From Acidocella sp. (GTDB taxonomy: Bacteria > Pseudomonadota > Alphaproteobacteria > Acetobacterales > Acetobacteraceae): DNA of 44,679 nt. The notes under the pieces were generated by a model, which ran no database searches, was not told the origin of the DNA, and was given only the letters and a program-made list of their open reading frames with translations. Below, in pieces: positions 1 to 8,416 of the stretch. The stretch's first letter is position 1. Each line of letters begins with the position of its first letter. The stretch spans positions 1 to 44,679 of the forward strand of contig DAIDEE010000054.1 in assembly GCA_027308685.1 (NCBI GenBank), given 5' to 3'. Position numbers and translations under genes: made by a program.

Positions 1-1
1 G

Positions 2-166
2 ATCGCCCAAGGTGTCGAGTTCGACGTCTGCATGAACACCATCAACACCATCACCCGCGACACCGGCCACACCCCAGAGCTAAACCCCAAAGCCATCCCC
101 GTTCCCTATGGCGTTGGCCGCATCATGCAACTCGTCGAAAAAGGCTACATTCTCGACCGGCCATAA
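2..166 (+). CDS. DsrE-family protein, C-terminal part (cut by window start)
   Basis: Open from the window edge and ending in TAA at 164-166; only 54 codons are visible. The segment GVEFDVCMNT followed by VPYGVGRIMQLVEKGY matches the end of small DsrE/DsrF-like sulfur-relay proteins, which typically carry a GV-F-VC-NT stretch and finish with a G-V-R-I-L-Q-KGY tail. The visible cysteine is in the position where family members often have one. Family role: sulfur-carrier-like or uncharacterised small soluble proteins. The substrate cannot be told from this fragment. A hairpin terminator follows directly after the stop. Confidence 0.7.
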   Translation: MAQGVEFDVCMNTINTITRDTGHTPELNPKAIPVPYGVGRIMQLVEKGYILDRP

Positions 167-198
167 AAAAAACGCAGGCAATAAAACCTGCGCTTTTT
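166..198. terminator. Bidirectional intrinsic terminator
   Basis: A-rich run, stem CGCAGG (173-178), loop of 8, stem CCTGCG (187-192), then CTTTTT. The A-run on one side and T-run on the other would let it end both the DsrE-like gene (plus) and the HiPIP gene (minus), which converge here. Confidence 0.75.
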
Positions 199-217
199 AG
201 AAAGTAAACGGAAAGAA

Positions 218-511
218 TTACGAGGCAGGCGCCCATATCTGGCACCAGGCAGTCGGGCTGATCGGGCCTGCGACAGCCTTGCAGAGACCATTCGCAGTGG
301 CCGGTGTGCCCGGAATATAAAGCGAGCAATTCGAACATTGGTGGGTGCCGTTCGGATGATCGACGTAACCAACCGAGGACGGTGCCATTGAGCCACCATC
401 GGCCTTCGCGGTTTGCGTAGAGGCAATGCCCGCGATAGCGGCTAGCCCAGCAAGAGTGGTCGCATTTTTCAGAACATCACGGCGATTTACGGTGTAGTTT
501 TTTTCCGACAT
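218..511 (-). CDS. High-potential iron-sulfur protein (HiPIP), Tat-exported
   Basis: A 97-residue protein starting at ATG 511, preceded by a clear GAGGAG ribosome site; a longer in-frame start at 634 is unlikely. The N-terminus has a twin-arginine signal (NRRDVLK, R10-R11, then a hydrophobic stretch to about residue 30, ending TAKA). The mature part carries four cysteines, C59, C62, C77 and C90, as C-x2-C-x14-C-x12-C with W89 before the last Cys, which is the HiPIP [4Fe-4S] signature. HiPIPs are small periplasmic one-electron carriers between the bc1 complex and oxidases or reaction centres; related proteins in acidophiles have been linked to iron or sulfur oxidation. Monocistronic with its own promoter. 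Family assignment is firm; the redox partner is unknown. Confidence 0.93.
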   Translation of the reverse strand: MSEKNYTVNRRDVLKNATTLAGLAAIAGIASTQTAKADGGSMAPSSVGYVDHPNGTHQCSNCSLYIPGTPATANGLCKAVAGPISPTAWCQIWAPAS

Positions 512-554
512 ATGATTCTCCTCAGTTTCGTTTTTCAGGTGATTAACTGTTCGA

Positions 555-582
555 TTTATACAATATGGATGGGTGTTTACAA
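555..582 (-). promoter_or_regulatory. Probable sigma70-type promoter of the HiPIP gene
   Basis: Read on the minus strand: TTGTAA (577-582), a 16-base spacer, then TATAAA (555-560), lying 44 bases upstream of the ATG. Matches to both hexamers are good; not experimentally supported. Confidence 0.5.
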
Positions 583-645
583 CGACATTTTTAAGTGCGG
601 AATGGATTGCAAAGACGGTACCACGATAACTCAAATAGTACCGTT

Positions 646-1371
646 TCAGATTTTGGGATGGCGATAAAGGTTCAATAGGAACGGCTGCTCGAACACATAT
701 CGGCGATCAGCGACCTTACCGGCTTCAAACAATGCCCGTACCTCGTTGGTTTCTACTTGATCTCGATTGATATTATTAAAAGTTTGTCCAGTGACGCGCG
801 TGACGAAGCTGGCGAATGATTCATAACTAGGGTGCTGAACATATTCAAAAAATGCAGCGTCCGAAAAAATTTCGTCAGCGGTGCGTCGTAAAGCAGCCTG
901 CGCGTGGGTGCGCACGTTTGTTTCGTCGTTGTAGGGGCGCATGACTGGAAAATAACTACCGGTCATAGCGGGTTCCACCACGCATAAAAAGCCGGTTTTT
1001 GGTTTCAGCACGCGGGCCGCCTCGGCCAAAGCCGTATCCATTTGGTCCACCGGTACGTGATGCAAAGAGCGGAAGAAAAATATACCATCAACCGACCCGC
1101 TCTTTACCGGCAAGGCTTCGGCGCGCGCTTCCACAAATGTGAGACCTGTCACCGGCGTTGCAAGCCGATTTTTAGCCGCTTGCACCGGGTCTGGCTCGAT
1201 GCCCAAAACCGTGACGCCGCTTTCACAAAGTTCGCGCGCCACATGGCCGGGACCACATCCAACATCAACCACGCTCAATCCCGCTAACGCAAGCAACGAC
1301 GTGACCGCTGTGAAATCACTCATCTCGCCCAAATGTTTGCGGACTTCATTTGTCATCACATCATGTTCCAT
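646..1371 (-). CDS. Class I SAM-dependent methyltransferase
   Basis: 241 residues, close to the usual size of stand-alone Methyltransf_11-type enzymes. SAM-binding motif I is VVDVGCGPGH at about residues 34-43, followed by an acidic residue after strand 2 (GIEPD) and a motif-IV-like stretch DGIFFFRSLHHV. The C-terminal third (FASFVTRVTG, NNINRDQVE) has no motif I recognise, so the substrate is unknown. Two starts are possible: ATG 1371 or the in-frame ATG six codons later; neither has a strong ribosome site. It lies upstream of the HiPIP gene on the same strand but 134 bases away, with a promoter in between, so co-transcription is not implied. Divergent from the chemoreceptor. Confidence 0.85.
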   Translation of the reverse strand: MEHDVMTNEVRKHLGEMSDFTAVTSLLALAGLSVVDVGCGPGHVARELCESGVTVLGIEPDPVQAAKNRLATPVTGLTFVEARAEALPVKSGSVDGIFFFRSLHHVPVDQMDTALAEAARVLKPKTGFLCVVEPAMTGSYFPVMRPYNDETNVRTHAQAALRRTADEIFSDAAFFEYVQHPSYESFASFVTRVTGQTFNNINRDQVETNEVRALFEAGKVADRRYVFEQPFLLNLYRHPKI

Positions 1372-1562
1372 GTTGGTTGCTTGGTCCTATTGTAGTTATG
1401 ACGCGCCTTGGGCGCAGGGGCGAAAGCAAATATACACCGGTGCCGGCGAACATAAAGAGGCTGGCCGAACGGTTTGTCAGGCAAACACAATACTTCGTTA
1501 ACGAATCCTGGCCTAGTCTTAGTAATGAGCGGGTTTGCGTTTACGCAGAGTGAGATAGAACG
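1372..1562. other. Divergent intergenic region with short palindromes
   Basis: Region between the divergent methyltransferase and chemoreceptor genes. It contains the perfect 12-bp palindrome TTCGTTAACGAA (1494-1505) and a smaller inverted repeat GTTTG-N5-CAAAC (1472-1486). Either could be a regulator site; no named binding motif is recognised. Confidence 0.4.
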
Positions 1563-3236
1563 ATGGTTTTTCTGGTGGTTCCCATACTGGCCTTCATTGC
1601 CCTGATGATGGGCGTGGCGGTGAAGTGGCATTTCAACCGGCTGGCTGGGTTGAACCGGCGGTTGGAGCGCGCGGTCCAGGTGGCGCAGGAAAAAAATGCT
1701 GCGATGATTGCGCAAAATGGCCTGGACCAAAATTTGGACATGTTGCGAAGCAGTTTGCTGGCACTAGGTCCGCCGCGCCGGGATGGGGATATGCTATATT
1801 TTGGCAACCGATGTCTGAATGGTGACTGTGAGATTGTCGATCAGGTAAAATCTGTTTTAGGCGGCACTGCTACTATTTTTCTGGGCGATGAGCGGGTAGC
1901 AACCAACGTCCAAACCGCATTCGGCAGTCGCGCTCTCGGCACCAAACTAGCCCCAGGCCCGGCGTATGACCGGGTATTGGGCCAAGGCCTTTCGTATCGT
2001 GGTGACACCCTTATCTTGGGGGAGTCATACGTGGCAGTGTATGAGCCGATCATTGCGGATGGTTCGGTCATCGGCATGTTGTTCACGGGGGTTAAAAATA
2101 TCGCGAGCCGTCAGGATGCCGCACCGCCACGCGATTTTGAAGCGTGTATCACAGCGTTGGATCAGGTAACGCAGTCGCAGGCAGAAACGGCTCAGCAAGC
2201 AATACGTCAACGACAGGATTACGAGGATAGCCGACGAACTGTTGACGCTCAACGGCTTAGAGATGCACAGCATCAGAGTGAGGCGGTTATAGCGTTGGCG
2301 GATGCGCTTGACCATCTGGCAAAGGGTGATCTGGCATTTCGCCTTGAAACGGCGCTCGCGTCTGACTACGAGAAATTGCGCGATAACTTTAACACCGCCA
2401 TTGCCCAGTTGAACGTCACCATCGAAGCTGTGGGCTCCAACACTCACGATGTTGGAAAAGGTGCTGAGGAAATCAGAGTTGCTTCGGATGATTTGTCAGG
2501 CCGCACCGCCCAACAAGCTGCCACCTTGGAACAAACCGCTGCGGCGCTCGATGAGATCACATCCACGGTACGCCAGACCGCGAGCGCCGCATTGACAGCC
2601 CGCTCAGCTGTCACTTTGGCCCATGAGGAAGCACAAACTTCCAACGAGGTACTGCGTGAAACCGTCACCGCCATGGAAGGCATCGCCGCTCAGTCAAGGG
2701 AGATCACCAATACTATAGGCGTGATTGATGATATCGCATTTCAGACCAACATCCTCGCGCTTAATGCCGGCGTGGAAGCAGCCCGTGCGGGCGACGCCGG
2801 GCGTGGTTTTGCGGTGGTGGCAAGTGAAGTTCGCGCGTTGGCACAACGTTCGGCAGATGCTGCAAAATCGATCAAACTGTTAATCGCCACCTCCGGCCAG
2901 CAAGTGGGGCAGGGCGTCAAACTGGTTGATGAAGCCGCCGGTGCGCTGGAGCGCATTGTGGAGCAGGTGAACCGCCTCAGCCTGCTCGTGAATGATATCG
3001 CCGGCGCCGCGCAGGAACAGGCTTCCAGCCTCAGCGAGGTTAATCTGGCGGTGAACCAGATGGACCAGTCAACCCAACGTAACGCCGCGATGGTGCAGGA
3101 GACTATGAAGGCCAGTACCCAGTTGGCGCGTCAGGCCAGCGAGTTGAGCGAGAGATTGCAACAATTTCGTACCGGGCCGGAGCGCTCCAGTGCTTCCATC
3201 ATCACCTTGCCGGTGCGCCAGCGCTCCGCCCGTTAA
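1563..3236 (+). CDS. Methyl-accepting chemotaxis protein with single N-terminal anchor and sCache domain
   Basis: 557 residues. Order: one hydrophobic segment (about 2-22) followed by a strongly basic stretch, a helical linker, a single-Cache sensor (about 75-185, ending IGMLFTGVK), a helical HAMP-like region (about 240-290, [11 protein letters not shown]) and a long coiled-coil signalling domain with the hairpin-tip core containing [18 protein letters not shown]. That core is the CheA/CheW contact site of all MCPs. No second membrane segment lies between Cache and HAMP, and no NWETF-type C-terminal pentapeptide is present (ends RQRSAR). An in-frame TGA at 1551 rules out a longer N-terminus. 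It signals to a CheA kinase encoded elsewhere. The 3' end is one base from the convergent MaoC gene. Ligand unknown. Confidence 0.93.
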   Translation: MVFLVVPILAFIALMMGVAVKWHFNRLAGLNRRLERAVQVAQEKNAAMIAQNGLDQNLDMLRSSLLALGPPRRDGDMLYFGNRCLNGDCEIVDQVKSVLGGTATIFLGDERVATNVQTAFGSRALGTKLAPGPAYDRVLGQGLSYRGDTLILGESYVAVYEPIIADGSVIGMLFTGVKNIASRQDAAPPRDFEACITALDQVTQSQAETAQQAIRQRQDYEDSRRTVDAQRLRDAQHQSEAVIALADALDHLAKGDLAFRLETALASDYEKLRDNFNTAIAQLNVTIEAVGSNTHDVGKGAEEIRVASDDLSGRTAQQAATLEQTAAALDEITSTVRQTASAALTARSAVTLAHEEAQTSNEVLRETVTAMEGIAAQSREITNTIGVIDDIAFQTNILALNAGVEAARAGDAGRGFAVVASEVRALAQRSADAAKSIKLLIATSGQQVGQGVKLVDEAAGALERIVEQVNRLSLLVNDIAGAAQEQASSLSEVNLAVNQMDQSTQRNAAMVQETMKASTQLARQASELSERLQQFRTGPERSSASIITLPVRQRSAR

Positions 3237-3237
3237 A

Positions 3238-3696
3238 TTACGCGGTCGCTGCTGGGCGGCGTGGCACAATAAGCTTCATCACGATCATCTGCCGAACCTC
3301 ATCGTTTTGGTTTTTGGTTTCCATGCGCATCACAATCATGCCGCGGTCGGGCTTTGAGCGTGAAGGAGTTATTTCCTTTACTTCTCCTTCAACCCGCAAG
3401 ATATCGCCAGGGCGCGTTGGCGTCGGCCAATGAATCTCGCCACCACCACCAACAATACCACCGGCCAGCGGCGGGCCGCTGCTCACATTCAGGTGCATGG
3501 TTATAGCCGCGGTATGCCAACCGCTGGCCGCTAAACCGCCGAACAACGTGGACTTGGCCGCATCATCATCAAGGTGAAACGGCTGCGGGTCGTACTTGCC
3601 AGCAAATTCCTTAATCGCCTCCTCTGTCACCAATGTCGTACCGCTGGTGAATTTTTGTCCAACATGCAGGTCTTCCAGATATAGGCTTTGTTTCAT
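3238..3696 (-). CDS. MaoC-family (R)-specific enoyl-CoA hydratase-like protein
   Basis: 152 residues with a single hot-dog fold, normal for the family. The active-site pair D36/H41 is in YDPQPFHLDD, followed by GGLAASGWHTAA, the classic MaoC helix. Family members hydrate trans-2-enoyl-CoA to (R)-3-hydroxyacyl-CoA, feeding PHA synthesis or other acyl-CoA routes. An acetoacetyl-CoA reductase (phaB) sits 16 kb away in the same window, but no direct link is shown. Start ATG 3696 has GGGAA upstream. Lies alone between a convergent chemoreceptor gene and the tandem tetR-like gene. Confidence 0.88.
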   Translation of the reverse strand: MKQSLYLEDLHVGQKFTSGTTLVTEEAIKEFAGKYDPQPFHLDDDAAKSTLFGGLAASGWHTAAITMHLNVSSGPPLAGGIVGGGGEIHWPTPTRPGDILRVEGEVKEITPSRSKPDRGMIVMRMETKNQNDEVRQMIVMKLIVPRRPAATA

Positions 3697-3734
3697 TTAT
3701 GAGTTCCCAAGATGATGTTTTATCTGCCCACGGG

Positions 3735-4319
3735 TTATTGCGCCGGTTGCGCAATCCGCAACGCCGCATCTACCCCGCTGTTCAGAATTTTATCAGATAA
3801 TGCATGGTCAGTGACCACGCGGGATAATTGCAGCGCCCCCAGCATCACTGAAAGAATGCTCATCGCCGTTGATTGCCGCACCTCGTCGGGCATGCCAGGG
3901 GGCAGTTGCGCTGCAATCTGCGCGAGAAACGCCGACACACGCTCGCTGAACGCTGCTCTGGTCGAAATCTCATGGCGGGCAATCTCGGCGGCCAGCGAAG
4001 CGATGGCACAGCCTTGCTCGGGCGTATCCCGGTGAGCCGGGCGTAAGTACCGGCGCACCAACCCTTCCAGGCCGGCGCCGTCCTTGCTGGCGGCGCGGTC
4101 CATGCGCTCGCGGGTGCTGTCCAGCGCGGCTTCCATCGCTTCCCGGACCAGAACCTCCTTGGAATTGAAATGCGCATAAAACCCGCCGTGGGTGAGGCCG
4201 GCATCGGCCATCAGCCCGGCAATACCCACCGCCGCAACCCCTTCCTTGCGGAACTTGGCGGCGGCGACATCGATAATTCGCTGTTTAGTGGCGGCCTTAT
4301 GGCCCTTTTCAAATCGCAT
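3735..4319 (-). CDS. TetR/AcrR-family repressor, probable regulator of the adjacent efflux pump
   Basis: 194 residues from ATG 4319, preceded by GAGG about nine bases upstream; an in-frame TTG at 4328 is a less likely start. N-terminal helix-turn-helix in about residues 10-55 (TKQRIIDVAAAKFRKEGV ... LTHGGFYAHF), with the conserved GGFYxHF recognition-helix end. The C-terminal domain is the ligand-binding/dimer domain typical of TetR proteins of this length. It is divergent from the emrA-emrB-like pair, and a perfect inverted repeat sits in the gap. Expected role: repression of the pump and of itself until a drug-like ligand binds. The ligand is unknown. Confidence 0.9.
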   Translation of the reverse strand: MRFEKGHKAATKQRIIDVAAAKFRKEGVAAVGIAGLMADAGLTHGGFYAHFNSKEVLVREAMEAALDSTRERMDRAASKDGAGLEGLVRRYLRPAHRDTPEQGCAIASLAAEIARHEISTRAAFSERVSAFLAQIAAQLPPGMPDEVRQSTAMSILSVMLGALQLSRVVTDHALSDKILNSGVDAALRIAQPAQ

Positions 4320-4335
4320 AACTGACAACCTCTAA

Positions 4336-4369
4336 CATCATATAATTATGATTGACATATTATATGATG
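4336..4369. promoter_or_regulatory. Probable TetR operator: perfect 11-bp inverted repeat
   Basis: CATCATATAAT (4336-4346) and its exact reverse complement ATTATATGATG (4359-4369), separated by 12 bases. The spacer contains TTGACA (4352-4357), which could be the -35 element of the pump promoter, with TACAAT (4377-4382) as a -10 after 19 bases. A repressor bound here would cover the promoter. Confidence 0.75.
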
Positions 4370-4411
4370 AATATACTACAATAAGCCTGCATTTGTCCAT
4401 AGGAGTTTCAG

Positions 4412-5551
4412 ATGTCAGGCCTGTTGCGAAGCGCCCAAGCTGGTTTTGGCCCGATGAGCCGGGCTTTATTAGCCGATGCCGACACTCTGCCGCTGGCAAC
4501 CCGGCCCACCAAACAACGTAAGCGCTGGTCACTGAAACCCCTCCTGATCGGTGGAACCGCTATTGTAGTCATTAGTTTTTTGGGTTGGGCGGGGTATGAC
4601 TGGTTTACCTCCGGGCGCTATATTGTGAGTACCGATGACGCCTACGTGGGTGGCAATGTCACCGACCTCGCGCCCAAGGTCAGCGGCCTGATCACCGATG
4701 TGGCGGTCACTGACAACCAATTGGTCCACAAAGGCGATTTGCTGGTTACGATCGACGACCGGGATTTTCGAGCCGCTGTAGCGAAGGCCCAGGCCGCCGT
4801 CGCCGGTGATGAAGCCCAAGTGGCGAACTTAAGCGCCACCCGCACGCTGCAACTCTCATTGATCGCCGAGGCGCAGGCGCAACGCCAGCAGGCGGCGGCG
4901 CAAGCAAATCTCGCGCAGCTTAACCGCACCCGCTACCGCAGCCTGGCTGCCAGCAAAGCGGGATCAGTGCAGGATTCACAAACCGCCGATTCAAACTTGC
5001 AGCAGGCCGAGGCGGGAGTGGTAAAGGCCCAAGCGGGGCTGGCCGCCGCACGAGCGCAATTGGTGGTCATCGGCACCGAGACCCAGCGGGCCGATGCCGC
5101 GCTTGTGGGCGCGCAGGCCGATCTCACTACGGCACAGCTCAACCTTGGTTATACGCAAATTCGAGCCCCCATTGATGGCATTATCGGCAACCGCAGTGCG
5201 CATCTCGGCGCCTACGCCACCGCCGGGGCGCAACTGGTTACCATCGTACCCGTCCACGGGCTTTGGGTGGACGCCAATTTCAAGGAGGACCAGTTGGCAC
5301 ATATCAAATCCGGGCAAAATGTGAATATCGAGGCCGACGTTGATCCGGGCGTCAAAATTCATGGCCATGTCGCCAATTTAGCACCAGCAACAGGCGCGGT
5401 ATTCAGCGTGCTGCCGGCTGAAAACGCCACCGGGAACTTCACCAAAATCGTGCAGCGCGTCCCGGTGCGCATCGTGCTGGATGGCGATGCCGCTCACCTT
5501 GGCCTCTTGCGGCCCGGCTTGTCGGTCACTGCGGATATTAACACCAAATGA
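4412..5551 (+). CDS. HlyD/EmrA-family membrane fusion protein of a multidrug efflux pump
   Basis: 379 residues; ATG 4412 has AGGAG seven bases upstream. A short cytoplasmic N-terminus is followed by one membrane helix (about 44-63), a lipoyl/biotinyl half (STDDAYVGGNV ... VHKGDLLVTIDDRDF), a long Ala/Gln-rich coiled-coil hairpin (about 118-245), the second lipoyl half (YTQIRAPIDGIIG) and a beta-barrel (LWVDANFKEDQL). This is the EmrA pattern: a periplasmic adaptor joining an inner-membrane MFS pump to an outer-membrane TolC-type channel (not in this window). Its stop overlaps the start of the MFS gene as ATGA, so the two are translationally coupled. Confidence 0.94.
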   Translation: MSGLLRSAQAGFGPMSRALLADADTLPLATRPTKQRKRWSLKPLLIGGTAIVVISFLGWAGYDWFTSGRYIVSTDDAYVGGNVTDLAPKVSGLITDVAVTDNQLVHKGDLLVTIDDRDFRAAVAKAQAAVAGDEAQVANLSATRTLQLSLIAEAQAQRQQAAAQANLAQLNRTRYRSLAASKAGSVQDSQTADSNLQQAEAGVVKAQAGLAAARAQLVVIGTETQRADAALVGAQADLTTAQLNLGYTQIRAPIDGIIGNRSAHLGAYATAGAQLVTIVPVHGLWVDANFKEDQLAHIKSGQNVNIEADVDPGVKIHGHVANLAPATGAVFSVLPAENATGNFTKIVQRVPVRIVLDGDAAHLGLLRPGLSVTADINTK

Positions 5552-7080
5552 TGGCGATACTGCCGTTTGCGGTGATGTGCTTTGGCATGTTCATGGCATT
5601 GCTGGATATCCAGATCGTGGCTTCATCCTTGCAAGACATCGGCGGCGGACTTTCAGCCGCGCAGGACCAGATCAGTTGGGTGCAGACCGCCTATCTGATC
5701 GCCGAGATCATCGTGATCCCACTTTCCGGCTGGCTGACCAGGGTATTTTCCACGCGCTGGCTGTTCACCGCCTCGGCTGTGGGGTTCACCGCGACCAGCA
5801 TGCTATGCGGGGTGGCTTGGAATATCGACAGCATGATCATATTCAGGGCATTGCAGGGGCTGCTTGGCGCCTCGATGATCCCCACGGTGTTCACCTCATC
5901 CTTCCATTACTTCCAGGGTGCCAAACGGGTTTATGCCGCGGCGGTAATCGGCACCATCGCCTCGGTGGCGCCAACGCTCGGGCCAGTGATCGGCGGTTAT
6001 ATTACCGATGCGCTGAACTGGCACTGGCTGTTTTACATCAATTTGGTGCCCGGCCTGATGGTAGCGATTCTGGTGCCGCTGCTCGTAAAAATCGACGAGC
6101 CTGATTTATCGTTGCTGAAACAGGCTGATTATTTGGGCATCATTCTGATGGCGGTTGGCCTTGGCACATTGGAGTATTTTCTCGAAGAAGGCACACGCTG
6201 GAATTGGTTCAGCGATTCCACCATCACCGCGTGCGCCTGGGTTGCCGGACTTTCCCTGGCGGCCTTCATTATCCGCAGCATGACGGTGGCCAACCCGGTG
6301 GTGGATTTCCGCGCTTTGGGTAATCGCAATTTCGCGCTGGGCTGTTTCCTATCGTTCGTTACAGGAATTGGCATATTTTCAACCATCTACCTCACCCCCT
6401 TATTTCTTGGGTATGTACGCGGGTTTTCCGCCTGGCAGACCGGCGTTGCGGTTTTCTCCACCGGCCTCGCCTCAATCGCGGGCGTGCCGGTCTATATCAT
6501 CCTCGCCCGCAAGTTCGATCTGCGCTGGATCATGATGTTTGGTCTCGCCTGCTTTGGAATTTCGATGTGGAGTTTTTCGTTCATCACCAGTGACTGGGGC
6601 GGCAGCCAGTTGCTTATTCCCCAAATCATTCGCGGTTTCCCGCAGGTGTTTTGTGTGGCCCCCTCGGTCACGCTGGGGTTGGGCAGCCTGTCTCCGGCGC
6701 GGCTGAAATATGCCAGCGGGTTGTTCAACATGATGCGCAATCTCGGTGGCGCGGTGGGCATCGCGGTATGCGGCGCCGTGCTGAACGCCAAGACTAATCT
6801 GCACTTCCAGGCTTTAGCCAGCCATCTGACTGCCCAAAACGCCCCGATGCTCCGGTGGCTTCACGACATGAATTTTCAGGTCTCGCAAAGTCTGGGGTCG
6901 TCCATCGCTGACCATGAAATTGCTCTGCGCAATCTTTGGCGCATCACCTATATCCAGGCGCAAACACTCTCGTATGCCGATACGTTTCGCACGATCATGC
7001 TGGCGTTTGTCATTGCGACTTGCTTGGTGCCATTGATGAAAAAAGTAACCCCGCCGAAGAGCCTCCCCGCTAAGGCATAA
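5548..7080 (+). CDS. DHA2-type MFS multidrug transporter (EmrB-like)
   Basis: 510 residues, the right size for a 14-helix DHA2 transporter. It has the early LLDIQIVASSLQDI motif with the helix-1 Asp, the antiporter motif C in the fifth helix (APTLGPVIGGY), and hydrophobic segments spread across the whole length. EmrB proteins use the proton gradient to expel hydrophobic drugs or uncouplers through EmrA and an outer-membrane channel. Start ATG 5548 overlaps the stop of the adaptor gene by four bases, so the pair forms one operon under the divergent TetR gene. The substrate cannot be predicted from sequence. Confidence 0.94.
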   Translation: MMAILPFAVMCFGMFMALLDIQIVASSLQDIGGGLSAAQDQISWVQTAYLIAEIIVIPLSGWLTRVFSTRWLFTASAVGFTATSMLCGVAWNIDSMIIFRALQGLLGASMIPTVFTSSFHYFQGAKRVYAAAVIGTIASVAPTLGPVIGGYITDALNWHWLFYINLVPGLMVAILVPLLVKIDEPDLSLLKQADYLGIILMAVGLGTLEYFLEEGTRWNWFSDSTITACAWVAGLSLAAFIIRSMTVANPVVDFRALGNRNFALGCFLSFVTGIGIFSTIYLTPLFLGYVRGFSAWQTGVAVFSTGLASIAGVPVYIILARKFDLRWIMMFGLACFGISMWSFSFITSDWGGSQLLIPQIIRGFPQVFCVAPSVTLGLGSLSPARLKYASGLFNMMRNLGGAVGIAVCGAVLNAKTNLHFQALASHLTAQNAPMLRWLHDMNFQVSQSLGSSIADHEIALRNLWRITYIQAQTLSYADTFRTIMLAFVIATCLVPLMKKVTPPKSLPAKA

Positions 7081-7095
7081 TCGGCATAAGCCGCC

Positions 7096-7839
7096 ATGAT
7101 GGCCGATTTACAGCTTGCGCCGGCGTTGCTGTGGGCCAAATATGGCTCAACACATAGGTGGAGTGTGGTTGTGGCAAAAACCCAAAGCAAAACGGCAGCG
7201 CTGAGCTTCCCGGATTATACCAAGGCCGAACGGGTGGTTGATCTCGCTGTCCACCTGATCGGCGTGCCCACTGGCGTAGTTGCAAGTGTCTGGCTGGTTT
7301 CGCAGGCTCTGCTGCGTGGTGGTTTTGCCTTTCATATCTCGATCATCATTTATGCAACGGGGCTGATCGGTATGCTCGCGGCTTCGGCGGCTTATCAGCT
7401 TTGCCCGCATGGCTTGTTCAAGGACCGCCTGCGGCGGCTGGACCGAACGATGATTTTTGTGATGATTGCCGGAACCTACACCCCCATCAGTGTCGATATT
7501 CTGGCAGGGCAGGGCGGCGTCATATTATGTGGTATTCAATGGCTATTGGCTGTCGTTGGCATTTTCGTTACACTAAAATTTCCACGACGTTTCGAGCGCA
7601 TTATGCTGGTGCTGTATATGGTAATGGGCTGGATGCTGCTGGTACTGATACATTATTGTTTTGCGTTGCTGCGCACTGATGTTCTGATATTGATTTTCGC
7701 AGGCGGCATCGCTTACACGCTTGGCGCTGCCCTCCATACACATTCACGCTTGAAATTTCACAATCCAATCTGGCATTTTCTGATTTTGATCGCGGCCTCA
7801 TGTCAGTACCTGGCGATTTATTTTCAATTATTCAAGTAG
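7096..7839 (+). CDS. PAQR/hemolysin III-family membrane protein (TrhA-like)
   Basis: 247 residues, with around seven hydrophobic segments after a polar N-terminus of about 40 residues. Family signatures are visible: AERVVDLAVHLIG at the first helix, the Ser/His-type metal site region with AASAAYQL, RLDRTMIFVMIAGTYTP, and the terminal HNPIWH with the last histidines. Bacterial members act in membrane-fluidity homeostasis; the hemolysin name is historical. The first ~25 residues look unconserved, so the true start could be an internal GTG near 7168. It follows the efflux operon by 15 bases and could be read through from it. Confidence 0.88.
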   Translation: MMADLQLAPALLWAKYGSTHRWSVVVAKTQSKTAALSFPDYTKAERVVDLAVHLIGVPTGVVASVWLVSQALLRGGFAFHISIIIYATGLIGMLAASAAYQLCPHGLFKDRLRRLDRTMIFVMIAGTYTPISVDILAGQGGVILCGIQWLLAVVGIFVTLKFPRRFERIMLVLYMVMGWMLLVLIHYCFALLRTDVLILIFAGGIAYTLGAALHTHSRLKFHNPIWHFLILIAASCQYLAIYFQLFK

Positions 7840-7964
7840 AATAACAGCTTTTGCCGCTATTCGTGGCCAGGTGGTGTCTGCGTATTAATATTTCACGGTC
7901 TTTCCGATGATGCATTGGCTCACAACCTAATGACAATGCATTACAGTTTGCAGGAGGACACAAA

Positions 7965-8132
7965 ATGTCGCTGATACTCATCATTATTATTTTACTACTC
8001 ATCTTCGGTGGCGGCGGGGGCTACTATGCACATCGTTCTTATGGTGGCAGGGGCCTAGGTGGCGTGCTCGGGACGGTTCTGATTATTCTGCTTGTGGTTT
8101 GGTTGCTGGGTGGCGTTGGTGTTTATCACTAA
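7965..8132 (+). CDS. Small membrane protein, DUF3309-like
   Basis: 55 residues with AGGAGG nine bases before ATG 7965. Two hydrophobic stretches (about 2-14 and 34-49) flank a glycine-rich polar loop (GGGGGYYAHRSYGGRG), and the second ends in LLVVWLLGG. This layout, hydrophobic / Gly-Tyr-Arg loop / GxLGTVLxILLVVWLLG, is that of the DUF3309 family of tiny bacterial membrane proteins of unknown function. The strong ribosome site and the family-like pattern support a real gene. Confidence 0.75.
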   Translation: MSLILIIIILLLIFGGGGGYYAHRSYGGRGLGGVLGTVLIILLVVWLLGGVGVYH

Positions 8133-8216
8133 CCCGTACCGGTAGCGCATGATCATAAAATCCCGCCGGATATTTCATCAGGCAGCAACGGCCAGCATAT
8201 AAATAGGAATAAAACC

Positions 8217-8396
8217 ATGAAAACGCAGTTACTTTCCTGCGCGGCCTTGCCTGTCCTGATGTCAGGCCCAGCCTTTACTCAAAGCTCCACCACCAACACG
8301 TCGTCATCCACCACCGTCTCGCCTGCCATGCCAGCACCAATGCCGATGAGCAGCACGACGACAACGCAAACGACCCAGTCGCACACCAACCCATAA
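8217..8396 (+). CDS. Small secreted Ser/Thr-rich protein
   Basis: 59 residues, ATG 8217 preceded by AGGAAT. The N-terminus (MKTQLLSCAALPVLMSGPAF) resembles a signal peptide; Cys8 is too early and out of context for a clear lipobox. The remainder is almost only Ser, Thr, Pro, Met and Gln (for example SSSTTVSPAMPAPMPMSSTTTTQ), suggesting an unstructured periplasmic or surface peptide. No family recognised. Lies 84 bases after the DUF3309-like gene on the same strand and may be co-transcribed. Coding status is probable, not certain. Confidence 0.5.
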   Translation: MKTQLLSCAALPVLMSGPAFTQSSTTNTSSSTTVSPAMPAPMPMSSTTTTQTTQSHTNP

Positions 8397-8416
8397 CGGC
8401 TGATCTCAAACGGCGG

